From: Sipunculus nudus
Lineage: Eukaryota; Annelida; Sipuncula; Golfingiida; Sipunculidae
Direction of reading: 5' to 3'
Assembly (NCBI GenBank): GCA_026874595.1
Contig: CM049313.1
Span: 44,542,659-44,606,658 of the forward strand
DNA length: 64,000 bases
Below, piece by piece: positions 12,322 to 23,243 of the stretch. The notes below the pieces were generated by a model, which made no database searches, had not been told where the DNA came from, and saw nothing but the letters and a program-made list of their open reading frames with translations. A program made the translations under genes and the position numbers. Every line of letters starts with the position of its first letter. The stretch's first letter is position 1.

Positions 12322-12499
12322 GAGTGGAACCCCGCCTTGCGACCACCCCTCAATTGTGACCAACCCCTCAATTACGTCCACATTTCTTGGTACCTAATAT
12401 ACGATCCATGTAACTTAAGAGTTTCTCAAATATGACCACCCCCAAACTACGACCACTTTGGTCAGTCCCCAAGGTGGTCGTAATTGTGGGGTTCCACTG
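12322..12499. mobile_element. 178-bp pogo/Tigger-like MITE
   Basis: The left end GAGTGGAACCCCGC and the reverse complement of the right end, CAGTGGAACCCCAC, form terminal inverted repeats. Both ends are flanked by TA (12320-12321 and 12500-12501), the expected target duplication of the Tc1/mariner-pogo group. The interior repeats ACGACCAC and GTGACCA-like words and has no coding capacity. Pogo/Tigger family ends commonly begin CAGT, which supports the assignment. Confidence 0.75.
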
Positions 12500-12504
12500 T
12501 ATAA

Positions 12505-13797
12505 GTATTATGAACATACAATACTTTAGTTAACCACATAGTTTATTTGTCACCCTTATTATTTAGTGACTCACATGAATAACAACTTCGCGAGAATCCA
12601 CAAATGTCAAGATTATGTATACCAATGGCATGACAGATTATTTATTTGGAAAGTACGATAATAACTCCGCAGATTAACGTGACTCGAACATATAATGTTA
12701 GTTGTGCAGCAAGCAATCTATAGTTTCCACAACTTTGTAATTACTTTATGTAATTATCTTTATTATCTGTAATTATCTCTAATTATCTTTATGTACAAAT
12801 AATACTGAACTGAATCGGTCAAAATTTTATGCATATTTCTATACAGCGGATTCACGGTAATATAGAAGGTACATAAATAATTTAAAAAATAATGGATCAG
12901 CGGACATTTTATCTTTCAATCATCGATCATGCTTTTGCGACCACGCAATTCCGACCATTAAAAAACGTTTCAACCACATTAACGATACCTATCGGGTGTT
13001 CGGCCCTGATTCTAACAAATGATGAATTAACCTTTTTTCTTTCACTTGAGGTTCATGTCTAAACCTCTGACTTGTCTCTGGTTTTATTCGACAAAATCAG
13101 CAATGTTGGCACATTTATTGACCTTCCAGACAGTAAATAATTATGTTTTCCACTACAATATGCCTCCATAGACATATTGTTCTATGTGCGGAACATATGG
13201 TTGGCATATAAATACAGTTACGTGCGACAGTCAAAGAACCAACATTAGTTATATAATTTTCTAGCAGGTGGCAGTACCTGTCATAAGTGTAGCCATGTAA
13301 ACAGAGTTGGCCTTCCGGCGACTCTTTTAAGCATTACCGGCTGCCCAGTCTAGAAAATTTTAATGAAAGAACACATTAAACTGATATGCAAGGATATGCA
13401 TTCCGTAAAGGGTGTTTCTTTGAGATTCATGTCCGTCTTAAAGGACCTGATAAATGGCATCAAACACTGCAAAAAATCATTTCACAGCAGATAATAATTT
13501 TTCTATTAAAAACATCTCATTCAAAAAGTAATGTTTTCTGATTAATAAAATATATCTCAGTTGCCCTGTTCGACGCGATTGCACATATAGTACTACTGAT
13601 AGAAATTCGCGTGTAAATACAAGGGCAAATGCAACATAAAAATGTATTTGCATTTGAAACAACCCCTGCTTTGGTAACCACACTAAAATACTAATAAAGA
13701 TTAGTAATACAAATAATAACCATTAAAGCTAGTTTCCACAGGGACCTACTTTTACGATTGGTTCACAAAAAATTGGGTTCCTCAACTGGCCTGCGGT
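12505..13797. other. No gene seen; downstream flank of the membrane-protein gene
   Basis: AT-rich DNA past the stop codon of the minus-strand gene that ends at 13798. It should include that gene's 3' UTR on its right side, but I see no clear AATAAA on the minus strand close to the stop. Nothing else recognisable. Confidence 0.4.
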
Positions 13798-14048
13798 TTA
13801 TCTATGACCCGCACATTTAATCAAAATAACAACCAGAATAGTCGTAATAATTAAGGCAATAACACCAACGATTATGGTCAGAGTGATGTTGTCGATTGCC
13901 CGCCAGGGGTCCCTAGGGGCGCATTCGTCCTTGTTCACAGCAGGAGTGAATTCGTCGTAATTGACATCCGACAATCCCGTCAACAAGTGGAAGACGGATA
14001 AAGTGTTCGATACGATTACTCTGTTGCCCGACACCGCCATTGACAACA
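13798..14048 (-). CDS. Terminal exon of repeated-module membrane protein (TM helix and stop)
   Basis: Last coding exon of a minus-strand gene. It is preceded by a good acceptor (TTTTTTTATTCCAG) and enters in phase 1. It encodes the end of a beta-rich module, an acidic juxtamembrane stretch with one Cys (NKDECAPRDPW), then a strong hydrophobic helix (IIVGVIALIITTILVVILI) followed by only KCAGHR and a stop. This predicts a type I single-pass protein with almost no cytoplasmic tail. I do not recognise the family. The phase fits the upstream exon 14895-15006 exactly (G plus TG gives Val). The short tail suggests that signalling, if any, would need a partner; that is inference. Confidence 0.7.
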
Positions 14049-14359
14049 CTGGAATAAAAAAAATAGGAAAGTAAATTTGTCATGCCAATATTGGAACAGT
14101 CGCTTTACATTTGAGCACGTAAATAAACATAAAAGTACACTAGCACTCACCTCGCATAAACGTGTATATGTTTATACATCGGGGCACTTTTACAGCAGAC
14201 TTTTGTTATTTATGGTAAATTCCGCTTTTGCTTCTCAGCACCAATTTGTATTCAAACGGTGAAAGATTAAGAAGTTTAAAATATTTGTTTGATTAAACGT
14301 TAGCTTTAAACATATTAAACTGAATGCAGAAAATCTTATATAATCTATGTGGCAACCCA

Positions 14360-14360
<1 letters not shown>

Positions 14361-14409
<49 letters not shown>
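14361..14409. repeat. (AT)n microsatellite
   Basis: AT dinucleotide tract in the last intron of the membrane-protein gene. Confidence 0.9.
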
Positions 14410-14410
<1 letters not shown>

Positions 14411-14894
14411 TAATTATAGGTACAACAAATAAAGACTGGCTTAAAAAATGGAGGGTTTCCGATTTCCAGGGGTTTTAGGGAATTCAAAGCATTGCTGCTT
14501 TGAATTATCTTAAACTAAATTCAGATGGATAGAAACCAGAAAAGGCCAAATAAAGCACCCGGGATAAAGACACTAGAATCTAAAAAAATCAAGAGATGTG
14601 ATCTCTTAGTGTAAGCTTTTTTCTCAGAGAAGAACGAAATACATTACAAAAGTGTTATTGTCCTAAAATCAATGAAGAATACCAAATCAAAAGTGAATAT
14701 AATATTATTGCATAATAAGGTGACTATAGTTCCTTTGAATATTTGGATGAGTCTGCAGTGTTTAAATGTAAGGTAATTGACACGATTATGAGACACTCTC
14801 ATCAGACCTCTGCAGATGAGGCGACAATCTGTGAAAGGGCCGAAGGCATAGCGTGATAAAGGCACATCTAGTAGAAACTAAATGTACTACTCAC

Positions 14895-15006
14895 CCGGAT
14901 CCTGGTGGCAACGAAAGATAACGCCCGACTTTCCAGAATGCTCCAATATGAACAAACGGTCGTCTGCTTTCTTCACAGTTTCGGGTGGATCAACCTGTCC
15001 CTTTTG
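14895..15006 (-). CDS. Internal exon of repeated-module membrane protein
   Basis: Ends at a consensus donor (CCGG|gtgagt) and leaves in phase 1. Two in-frame acceptors are possible, after TTTGAAG (end 15006) or after GGGACAG (end 14994); I chose the first because its upstream pyrimidine content is better. The peptide includes VDPPETVKKADDRLFILEHS and then GKSGVIFRCHQDP. The DRLFILEHSGKSGVI part aligns with the equivalent part of exons 17386-17533 and 22302-22417, showing that the protein is built of repeated modules. It enters in phase 0, matching the donor of 16872-17026. Confidence 0.65.
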
Positions 15007-15556
15007 CTTCAAATAAATCAATAATATTTCATATATGTTTATAATTATCATGTAATAAAAATAAATACATATATATATATATTCTTTTTATCATTCAGAT
15101 ACGTAGCTTATATATTTTGTAATTTATGAAAACGCTACAGTTTGAAACTGCAGGAGGTGATAGGGCCTAAATGGCGTGGATTCTAGGGTGGTTATAAAGC
15201 CCCCTCCCCCGTAGGTTTGATCAGTTTATTTTTATATCAACAGTTTGTTCATGACTTTACGGGAATCTCTGTCGGTTCCCCAAAAAGTTTAACGTTAAAC
15301 TATCGACGAGACTTTATTTGTTGTCCGTGTTTACGGTACATCTCCGATATGACTGACTTTCAAAACCGACCTTTGGTCAATTAAATCATTAGGTGACATA
15401 TTTGCACGTCATATGTTTTTCTGTATTTAACCTATTTTTCAGAGTCGTACACTGAATGTCCTATTCCCTATTACCATGTCTTGTCTTATCTGTGCACAGA
15501 TTACACACAAATACAGTTAGTACAGTTAAAGTTATTACACACAAATACACACACTC

Positions 15557-15558
<2 letters not shown>

Positions 15559-15602
<44 letters not shown>
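15559..15602. repeat. (AT)n microsatellite
   Basis: AT tract in an intron of the membrane-protein gene, preceded by (CACA)-rich bases. Confidence 0.9.
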
Positions 15603-15606
<4 letters not shown>

Positions 15607-16411
15607 TGCGAGTTTCTACATAACGATCTATTGTTTCATGATTATACCACCACCGCATCCTTTGTTGTTAATTTGGTCTTTGGAAATCCTTTGGAAAAAT
15701 GTAGCTGAAAATGCCGTGTGGATTGACGTACAGTGAAGTCACGCAGACAAGTAAGCATATCACATCAGCAATACAACAGACGTAACACTCCTTCCATTAT
15801 TTTCGTCATTAATTCTTCTGGTTACCACTGCAACCATGGCTTCAGTTGAAAATACTGAGTCTCTTACTAATAATTTGCTTTCAGTTTTGCTAACCAGTTA
15901 AAACGAGGTAAAGCGTCATGTTCAATCTAGTTATTTGAAATTTAGCGATCAAGCAGCAGTGAAATGACTCGGGGCCTGGTGAACATGCAGTTGTATGATA
16001 TCGAGAGGCAAATACAAACTGCCGGGTGTATATTATCTGGGTATAACCACACACACGCACACACGCATACACTATCACACGCACACTCACACATTTAACA
16101 ATTCAATGTACATAGAGCAACGCTTGGGTCACCATGTATAGAAAAATGGGTATTTACCTCCCGTCTCTGAAATTTATTCAGATATCTGGCTCATTAATAT
16201 CTTTGACGATTAGAAGAAAGTATCCTGATTTGCATAACCAATAAGCAATTGAATACTCTGTTGGGTCTTATCGAGCTGACGCGTGGTCCTGTATACACCC
16301 CAAGTTGGGTTGACATCTGAATTAAAATGCTATTTTTTACTGTAACAATATCACGCCAGAAAAGTGTTTTTGTGACAAGACATATAACAAACAACTACAG
16401 AAAGCTTTGAC

Positions 16412-16534
16412 ACATCCGAGGTTCGACACAAGCGGGTTTTATTTGATTATAATTTAACTAGATTTGTCCGGTTGTAACTTCAACATAAGCGGGGTATTCG
16501 ACTTAAGCGAGTTTGACACAACGAGGTTACACTG
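16412..16534. mobile_element. One end of a pogo/Tigger-like element
   Basis: Read on the minus strand, the right edge gives CAGTGTAACCTCGTTGTGTC next to TA (16535-16536), the typical start of a Tigger-like terminal repeat. The interior repeats CGACTTAAGCG and GACACAAGCG words. No matching left terminus was found, so this is probably a truncated copy. Confidence 0.5.
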
Positions 16535-16871
16535 TAAAAGGTCACGGTTTTTCCACAAAAATATCAATTTTATAATTTTTGACGATTATTAGACCTTAAC
16601 GGAATAAGGAAATGTATCTTATTCCGACCTAAGGGGGAAAAGAGGTGGGGGATGGGGGGGGGGGCAAGGGGGGAATTGGTTGGTATATTCTTGTTCCCAT
16701 GACGCCTGATTTTTTAATGGCTGGCCCCTTGGCCACTGCTTCTTGCGCCACTAAATAATTTTTTCTTTCTACCTTTGTAACAAAACGTTTTGAGTTTAGC
16801 TGCCCGAATATAATGCAGTCCGGAGAAACAGCTCGGTATAGACGGGGAGGTGTTTTGTACTTTTCACTTAC

Positions 16872-17026
16872 CAGGCATCTTGTTTCTATGCCAGAAACTG
16901 ACCCATCTGTCTGATTCAGTCCGCACGCCAAGTAACATCTTTCGTTTAAATGGTATAGCATGGCAGCGTGGAATGTATACCTCCCAACTGTGTAACGGTA
17001 TTTGTACATAACGATATTTCCAGGGC
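16872..17026 (-). CDS. Internal exon of repeated-module membrane protein
   Basis: Bounded by a clean acceptor (ATTTTCAG) and donor (CTG|gtaagt). It enters in phase 1 and leaves in phase 0. The 51 full codons encode a stretch with alternating hydrophobic residues and three cysteines (ERCYLACGL and ETRCL), typical of an extracellular beta-rich fold. The pattern YTVGRYTFHAAMLYHLNERC resembles LQVNSTLTFVNLSAICYLG in exon 22978-23243, so the two exons encode the same part of a repeated module. Joins exactly to the exons at 17386 and 14895. Confidence 0.7.
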
Positions 17027-17064
17027 CTGAAAATATTATTTATACTGCAATATAATTATAGATC

Positions 17065-17066
<2 letters not shown>

Positions 17067-17120
<54 letters not shown>
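17067..17120. repeat. (ATT)n microsatellite
   Basis: About 18 uninterrupted ATT units in the intron between exons 16872-17026 and 17386-17533. Confidence 0.95.
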
Positions 17121-17122
<2 letters not shown>

Positions 17123-17385
17123 AATATATAATTATAATCCATATACCGTCAAATATAACATAATATGACGTCGTTAATTGAAGTGTCGCGAGCAAATATT
17201 TCCTGGAAAAACAACTTGATTTCTAAAAGAAGCATATGTCATTTAGTTGACTGTATCAGCTGACATTAAACTGGAGCTATGGTAAAATTTATCATTTAGA
17301 ATAAACCCGGCAAGGCTGGCATCAGTGTCACACTGGTCTATTGCTGGGGGGAATTATTTTCAAATAAAAAGGAAAGACGACTTAC

Positions 17386-17533
17386 CTAGAAAATCCAAGT
17401 TTGGAAAGACCATCTCACTCCGTTTAGCTCTATTAGGAGTTTGCGCGGGGAACACAGCCACTACCCGGCCGTTGACGATGATGATTATCCGACCTGTAAT
17501 ATCTCCAAGGTGGATCAGGTCACTCGAATAGAA
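17386..17533 (-). CDS. Internal exon of repeated-module membrane protein
   Basis: Acceptor TTTTTACTCACAG and donor CTAG|gtaagt are both good. It enters in phase 0 and leaves in phase 1, and the reading frame is open across all 49 codons. It encodes FYSSDLIHLGDITGRIIIIV followed by NGRVVAVFP and a basic linker NRAKRSE. The D-I-T-G-R-I signature parallels D-A-Q-G-R-I at 22302-22417 and D-S-Q-A-R-V at 24546-24831. NRAKR could be a furin-type site, but this is speculative. Confidence 0.7.
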
Positions 17534-17718
17534 CTGTGAGTAAAAATACATCTTTTATGATTACATATAATCATAATCTAAACACAAATTAACAGGGAAA
17601 TCGACATGAACTCATGATACTGGACAGCATAACAGTCATATCCGTTGATCGTCATTTGATTACACATACATTCGAACAATTGTTGTTCATAGAGGTCAGT
17701 GTGATGGTCAAAATGTCA

Positions 17719-17719
17719 T

Positions 17720-17768
<49 letters not shown>

Positions 17769-17777
17769 GTGTGTGTA
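17719..17777. repeat. (TG)n microsatellite
   Basis: AT then TG dinucleotides with a few interruptions, directly next to the SINE-like repeat at 17777. Confidence 0.9.
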
Positions 17778-17925
17778 ACGGGATGAATATAAAAGGAGAC
17801 CGAGCTGTCTCGCTACTGAAGCTTGCTTTTATAGCGAAGATGATGGGCCGCTGGACATGTGCGCTACCGATATTGGTTCGAATTCGGGATCGGTCCAATA
17901 TTTTTCTCCTGAGCAATATCTGTAC
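17777..17925 (+). mobile_element. tRNA-derived SINE, family 1, copy 1
   Basis: Shares with 18544-18690 and 60217-60365 the order CCGA(A)CTGTCTCGCTA, GTGAAG, TAGCGAAG, a conserved GTGCGCC(A)CCGA block and GGTTCGAAT/GATCGGG. An A-box-like TAGCGAAGATG (17832-17842) and a B-box-like GGTTCGAATTC (17875-17885) are in the order and spacing of a Pol III promoter. Not a functional tRNA. Confidence 0.7.
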
Positions 17926-18040
17926 GAAACGTACGGGGGCTCGTTCGGGAATGACAACCTAGTTTGGAAACCGGGGAATGATGGTTTGAAGTAACTGGGC
18001 AATTACCGCCACCTATTCACCAAAACGTGTTACTCCTAGG

Positions 18041-18500
18041 TTATTATCCCCTCGCAACGAAGTTGCGAAGGGGATATAGTAACGCCTCTGTTCGTGCGTC
18101 CGTCTGTCCGTCCTTCCGTTTTGTCCGTCCGTAATTGGCTTGTTGATCGATTTCAAGCCAAACCGTTTGACCAAAACCTTTCATCTTGCACATATTGCTC
18201 CCCCACCCATGGATGAAGACCCCTGTTGATTTTGAGGTCACGGGGTCAAAGGTCACGACCGCAGGGCCCACTTCTTGAAAAAGCCTTTGGACCTTTTTAA
18301 AGGAAAACAGTTTAACCGAAACCTTTCATCTTGCACATATGGCTCATCCACCCATGGATGAAGACCCCTATCGATTTTGAGGTCATGGGATCAAAGGTCT
18401 AGGTCAGAGAGCTGCCCTCCTCATTTTCACACTGTGTAATACACCCATTCTAGTTATGCCCCGTGCGAGGGGATACTCCGCTTTGCGGTGCCCTTGTTTT
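18041..18500. mobile_element. Hairpin-ended dispersed element with 145-bp internal duplication
   Basis: It begins with a hairpin (ATCCCCTCGCAACG/AGTTGCGAAGGGGAT), then a GTCCGTCC-rich block. Next come two internal units that share CCTTTCATCTTGCACATAT, CACCCATGGATGAAGACCCC and TGATTTTGAGGTCA-like landmarks spaced 145 bases apart (18177 and 18322). It ends with GTGCGAGGGGATACTCCGCTTTGCGG and a T-run. Elements of this style are common in lophotrochozoan genomes. I infer a non-autonomous Helentron-like origin. It lies in the intron between 17533 and 20732. Confidence 0.65.
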
Positions 18501-18543
18501 TTTTTCTCGTTCTGAAAGTAGAACGCTCTTAAGAAGGGGTGTG

Positions 18544-18690
18544 TCACGGGGTGCATGCACATAAAAGTGGACCGAACTGTCTCGCTAGTGTAGCTAGTGA
18601 AGATCGGTTGGGTCAATGAACATGTGCGCCGTCGATATGGGTTCGAGATCGGGATCAGCCCAATATTTCCACTGAGCAAAATGTGTACGT
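18544..18690 (+). mobile_element. tRNA-derived SINE, family 1, copy 2
   Basis: Same family as 17777-17925 and 60217-60365. It has ACCGAACTGTCTCGCTAGTG, an altered A-box region, ATGTGCGCC and B-box-like GGTTCGAGATC at 18640-18650 followed by GGGATC. The A-box part is disrupted relative to the 60-kb copy. Confidence 0.65.
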
Positions 18691-18699
18691 GTATGTGTA

Positions 18700-20730
18700 T
18701 TGGCTTCAAATTTACACATAAGGCCTGCTTTTTTTAAATTGGTTAGTTTTTGAAAATTCTGTGTTGAAATCGTCATGTATTTATCAAAACAATAGCCATG
18801 AGCAATGGAAGCTCTGAAACAAGAGACCCATCAGCTTTAAAGCTCAGCTGAAACCCCCAGCGAGCATAAGTAAGCCAACATAAAATATATATATTACTAT
18901 AAGACTGTATACTGTTACCCTGCTCATATTTTCTGCGTAATGTAAGGTTATTCATTTCTTGTTGGAGCACAGGAGGGAACCAATTTACCTATAACCTTCT
19001 TAAGTTTAAATGGTAATAACTTTCGCTTGTAAAGTATTTTCAAAATTTCATTCTTAATAAAAAAATACTTTTCATGTTTAATTTTAAAAAAACGAAATCA
19101 AGGCAGGAATGTTAAAGAAAATCCATCTTTGTCATAATAATAATATAAAGTATTTATATAGCGCAAAGTCTCCGATGGTCGGAATCACAGCGCAATTCAC
19201 ACACACACACACGCACCCTTACCCATATACATTTTCACGGAAATCTACTGCCTGTGCCTGACCCAAGAAAAAAATGATGCATATTAATTACCAAAAGCTT
19301 GCCGAAAGCTTGTCAAGACCAGATGGAAGTTGATTCTCCGAATAATATTTGGAAGAATAATAATCATGATACCCTGATCCTTCAACCTGTGTACACCTTG
19401 TTTTGGATATAATATCCGTAAAAATTATATTTTTTTTCAATAAGATCATAGAAAGTTACATATAGAAGTGATATCCTAATGTGGTAATTAAAAAAAAACA
19501 ATATAGTTCAGTTTGTTTTGCAACTGTCTAGACTCCTTACAATGAACTGACAGGTCAGACGTGTCCCTGCACGAGAAACCATCTTTTTTTTATCTGTTAC
19601 ATATTAGTGTTTACACGACATCAGCCAATCAGGAGATGTCAATTGAGGATGTGACCATTGATTTGACCGCCATGAATGGGGCTGATATGTTTAAAAATGA
19701 TTTCTCAAGGTATTTATCTTTCTTGTTGAAATTAAAGCAATTTCAAATTCTGTCCTATATCAGCATTTTCCTACTGAAATGAAGCTAATAAAAATTGATA
19801 GCAAAAAAAAGTGGAAATCACGGGTTGAAACGGACTATTAATGTTTTATACAGCGCTCTACTCCTACACAATAGTGTGTCTTCCATGTTTCCTTTGTACA
19901 TGCAACACTACTCTGATTAAGAATGCTGACACGCCTCAGCAAATAAATTTGTCCTGAAGGTCTTCCTAAATTTCTGAATATTCTCCATCTATCTGATCTC
20001 TCTGTGAAGCCTTTAAATGTATGGAGGTAAATACACTGAAACTGCGATCTGCAAATGTCTTAGCTCTTGTCTTTCGCATTTGTAAAACAATACCATACGT
20101 ATTTGATCCCAATAGGTCTGATTTAAGAAGTTTACGCTTGTCGAGCAGCTACAGGTTGCTGTGGTCAAGACCTCAGCCCTCTGCGCTCCTTAAGCACGTT
20201 CTCTGAGCCAACGGATGCCGTGCCACACCAAGCCAAGCAGAGCCGCAAGGGGCCGCCACCGTACATCCCTAGACGTTGACTTTTGGAAAGCTACAGCACC
20301 CACAGCCGCAAAGGCAGAAGCAACCTGCATTCCCTCCACCGATCCCAGCAGCGGAGACCCAGCCATGCCATTCGAGAGCCGAACTCGATCTTGTGAACGA
20401 CACTGTTTCGAGACCCATCGCTATTGTACTTGCAGTTTCGGCCATTTGGACCGTATTAACCGGGTTACCCAGTTATGCAAGTTTTAGCAAGTTTTTTCGT
20501 CAACAGTCAGCATGTCGACCACAATAAGTAACTGGGTTTTTGTTTTTTTATCGGCAACATATCTGGCAAATGTACTGATGCTTATTCGTATTTGCACTTT
20601 TGTACAAGAGTGAAAATTTTAAATAATATTCTAGACTGAATAGGAAGCCAATACAAGGCTCTTAGTACCTCTCTGCTGCGGACATACTTATTTCAGTTCA
20701 TCACAAGTCGTAGGGGCAACAGATATCTTA
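18700..20730. other. Probable intron; no gene supported
   Basis: Contains (CA)n bases near 19200 in a TATATAGCGCAAAGTC context, a GAAACGGACTATTA repeat end near 19827-19840, and a GC-richer patch at about 20160-20520 whose reading frames I cannot link to a known family. A missing exon of the membrane-protein gene may lie here, because the phases of 20732-20774 and 17386-17533 do not fit well. Confidence 0.4.
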
Positions 20731-20731
20731 C

Positions 20732-20774
20732 CTGTATGAAAGATGGCTGACATGTAAATGGGCAAGCTTGGCGA
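20732..20774 (-). CDS. Possible short exon of the membrane-protein gene
   Basis: A 43-base stretch bounded by a strong acceptor (TAATTTTCAG) and donor (ATACAG|gtaaga) on the minus strand. All three frames are open. Continuing from exon 21003-21072 in its preferred frame, it would leave in phase 2, which does not match the next confirmed exon (17386-17533, phase 0). So either it is spurious, alternatively spliced, or another exon lies between. Confidence 0.35.
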
Positions 20775-21002
20775 CTGAAAATTACGTCATTTCCACTCTG
20801 GGATGGACACATGTGACCTAAAAAATATAGACGCATACATGATAGTTGTTTGCACACTGGGTATCAAACAATGCAGTTTATTTGAGATAATTTATGCCCG
20901 CGTGTTTCGTTTTTATATTCTAAACTCGATAAAATTTATAACCCTTATTTACAAAATAAAACGCCAAATATATTTCAAAGAAATATGATTTGATTTACTT
21001 AC

Positions 21003-21072
21003 TTTGTCCACTTTTGAGAAATACTTGGGACCCTGACGTCCTGGTTATTTGGTAGAATGACGCTTGTGTCCG
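21003..21072 (-). CDS. Internal exon of repeated-module membrane protein
   Basis: Acceptor GTTATGTATTACAG and donor ACAAA|gtaagt. In phase 0 the peptide is RTQASFYQITRTSGSQVFLK and SGQ, which lines up with the NTLSVFHLLTGLSD strand pattern of the terminal exon when joined to the LLLA end of exon 22302-22417. A second frame (phase 1 entry) is also open, so the frame choice rests on the module comparison. Confidence 0.5.
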
Positions 21073-22301
21073 CTGTAATACATAACCAAATGTATTTATT
21101 ATAGAATTTGGTTTCAATCGCCGAGTAAACAGTGAAAGCCCTTGGCCTCCGCTTTACGTCCGCATCTGATTAATAATCGGAAATCGGCTAATGAATGTGA
21201 TCTTGGAAATTAGGTTAAAAAATATCGGGTTCCAACTTGTGACGGGTATCGACGCGGAAATTATTCACATTCAGAAATTAATATCAGGTGCAAATAGTGA
21301 CCTGTGATTAATACTGTACCGAAAGGTTAGTTTTTTTTAATTAACTATATTTGAGATCTTGCTTAAAAAAAGGGCCGAAGAAAGAAAGGGACAAAAAATT
21401 GAATCATTGGTTGTGCAATCAGGAGGACTTAAGAAAGATCACAAATGTTAAAATAAAAATTTGTTACATTTACAGGACACACCTTTTCTTTACATTTAAC
21501 AAAATTTTACCGTGTAGTCCTTACCACAGAAGACCCATTCCATATAATTTGCTTTAAAGAGCCAAAGCTTATAGTTTACAAACAAATTCATATTTGACAG
21601 GACCACATTGCTCTCTTCACAGCATATGCATGTACACTTACGCCGCATGTGCATGTGGAAGCCCCGGTGCATTATGGGCACAGGATTTCTATGACCACAA
21701 ACCCTAACTCGCATAGTCGTACTCTTGTGAGTATGATTCTGAGCAGTGTATACTGATGATATATGCTTAGGGTCAGGTGGCCCTGACTGTACTGTATGGT
21801 CCTATTCAATAAGACCTTTCTTCGGGTCTGCTCACCTGGTTTTTTTAGTCTGTCCCTTCAATGAGTCTCCATCGCTTTTTGGAGATTTTTCCACAGAGTT
21901 AATTAAATCTTAATTAGATTTCAAATGGAAACTTTAATTAAAAAAAAATTTTTATTAGATACTGATCGAAGGCTTATGGACTCTTTGGAAAGGATGTTAT
22001 TTTGGTGTTGATCAGAACTTTTATATGCCTCAGTACCAGAAATTAACATTAAAATAGTTTTCACAGAGACAGAGAAAAAAAAACAAAAAAAAAGAACTTT
22101 GTAACATTAACATTATAAAGTATATCATCTAGTTAAAGATGACTTTCAGTGCCTTCGTGAAAACGTGCACATAAATACGTAAGCAAGAAAATAATATTGT
22201 TCGAACGAATGTTCCATTATCCAGTTTGTTTACACCACTTTGTCATTGTCGAAATATAAACGTTCACAAAAATACTATAAAATATTAGTATTGGCTCTTA
22301 C

Positions 22302-22417
22302 CGCTAACAATAACGCTCCACTGTTTGTAAAGATGAAGTCCTTACGATCCTTTTCATTTCGAATAACCACGTGGATTCGGCCCTGGGCATCTTTAAACTC
22401 AAACAGACGAAAACGAT
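22302..22417 (-). CDS. Internal exon of repeated-module membrane protein
   Basis: Acceptor AATATGTTTCAG and donor TAGCG|gtaaga. The only fully open frame encodes RFRLFEFKDAQGRIHVVIRN, then EKDRKDFIFTNSGALLLA. It shares the D-x-x-G-R-[IV] module signature with exons at 17386 and 24546. It enters in phase 1, whereas the neighbouring exon 22978-23243 leaves in phase 0. An internal acceptor (CTGTTTGAG|TTT) would repair the phase at the cost of six residues; alternatively a small exon is missed. Confidence 0.55.
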
Positions 22418-22977
22418 CTGAAACATATTGTACAAATAAAACTATTTATATACATTTGAAAGCGTCGAGCAAAAAAATAGTATATGCTTTTGTGTAATTA
22501 ATATATACATATCGCGTATACGTTTCTGTTATAGGAAAATAGACTTTCCGAATAGACCAATTTATTAATACTTAGTCATATAATTTTACCATTTATATTT
22601 ACAATAATTAACATTATCTGAATAAAGGTACATAGTTCCTGGTATCAGCGTGAACATTTGATAATTGTAAATAATTCTTTGCGCCCTTGACTTCGGCAGC
22701 CTAATCTTTTGAGCACCACAGGTTGAAAGAATTCAGGGTGACTTCTAATTAAAACTGTTTCTCGTAAATATCATATATGGTTTACAATTATACTTATTAA
22801 TTACCGTATGCATTTTATAATTGTCCTTCAGGTGTTTTTTGCAAGATGAGTTATAACAGATAATTCGTGGTATAATATAATATCACAATATACGCAAGAA
22901 AAATAAGAAAACATTCATCTCGGCCGAGATACTAATTGTGCTTGTGCTAATTGTGCTTATAAAGAGCTGGACATTAC

Positions 22978-23243
22978 CAACTGAAAAAGGTCAACGTCAT
23001 AACACATTTCATTACGATATAAATTATCTGACTGCTCACAGTATGCGATATCCGCCCAGCTCGTGAAGGTGAGTGGTGCCGCGATGAGATCAGGGTTCCC
23101 TGATGTGACGTCAGTCTTCAAAAAGACGGAACTGGATATGTGTCCAAGGTAACATATTGCCGAAAGATTGACAAAGGTCAAGGTCGAGTTGACTTGGAGT
23201 GGTAGGTTCGGTGTCATTTTTACCCCTTTATAGCCAGTATGAG
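22978..23243 (-). CDS. Internal exon of repeated-module membrane protein
   Basis: Acceptor TATATTTCAG and donor TTG|gtaatg bound 266 bases open in one frame (phase 1 in, phase 0 out). The peptide has NxS/T sequons (VNSTLTFVNLS), three cysteines (ICYLG, YCEQS, MCYDV) and alternating hydrophobics, fitting an extracellular beta-rich module. It resembles exon 16872-17026 over the TF...C-Y-L segment. A CRE octamer at 23106 is simply part of the coding sequence. Confidence 0.6.

Noticed and set aside
20020-20530. Gene in the GC-richer patch
   Set aside because: Frames are short, overlap one another, and show no recognisable domain; more likely an old repeat.
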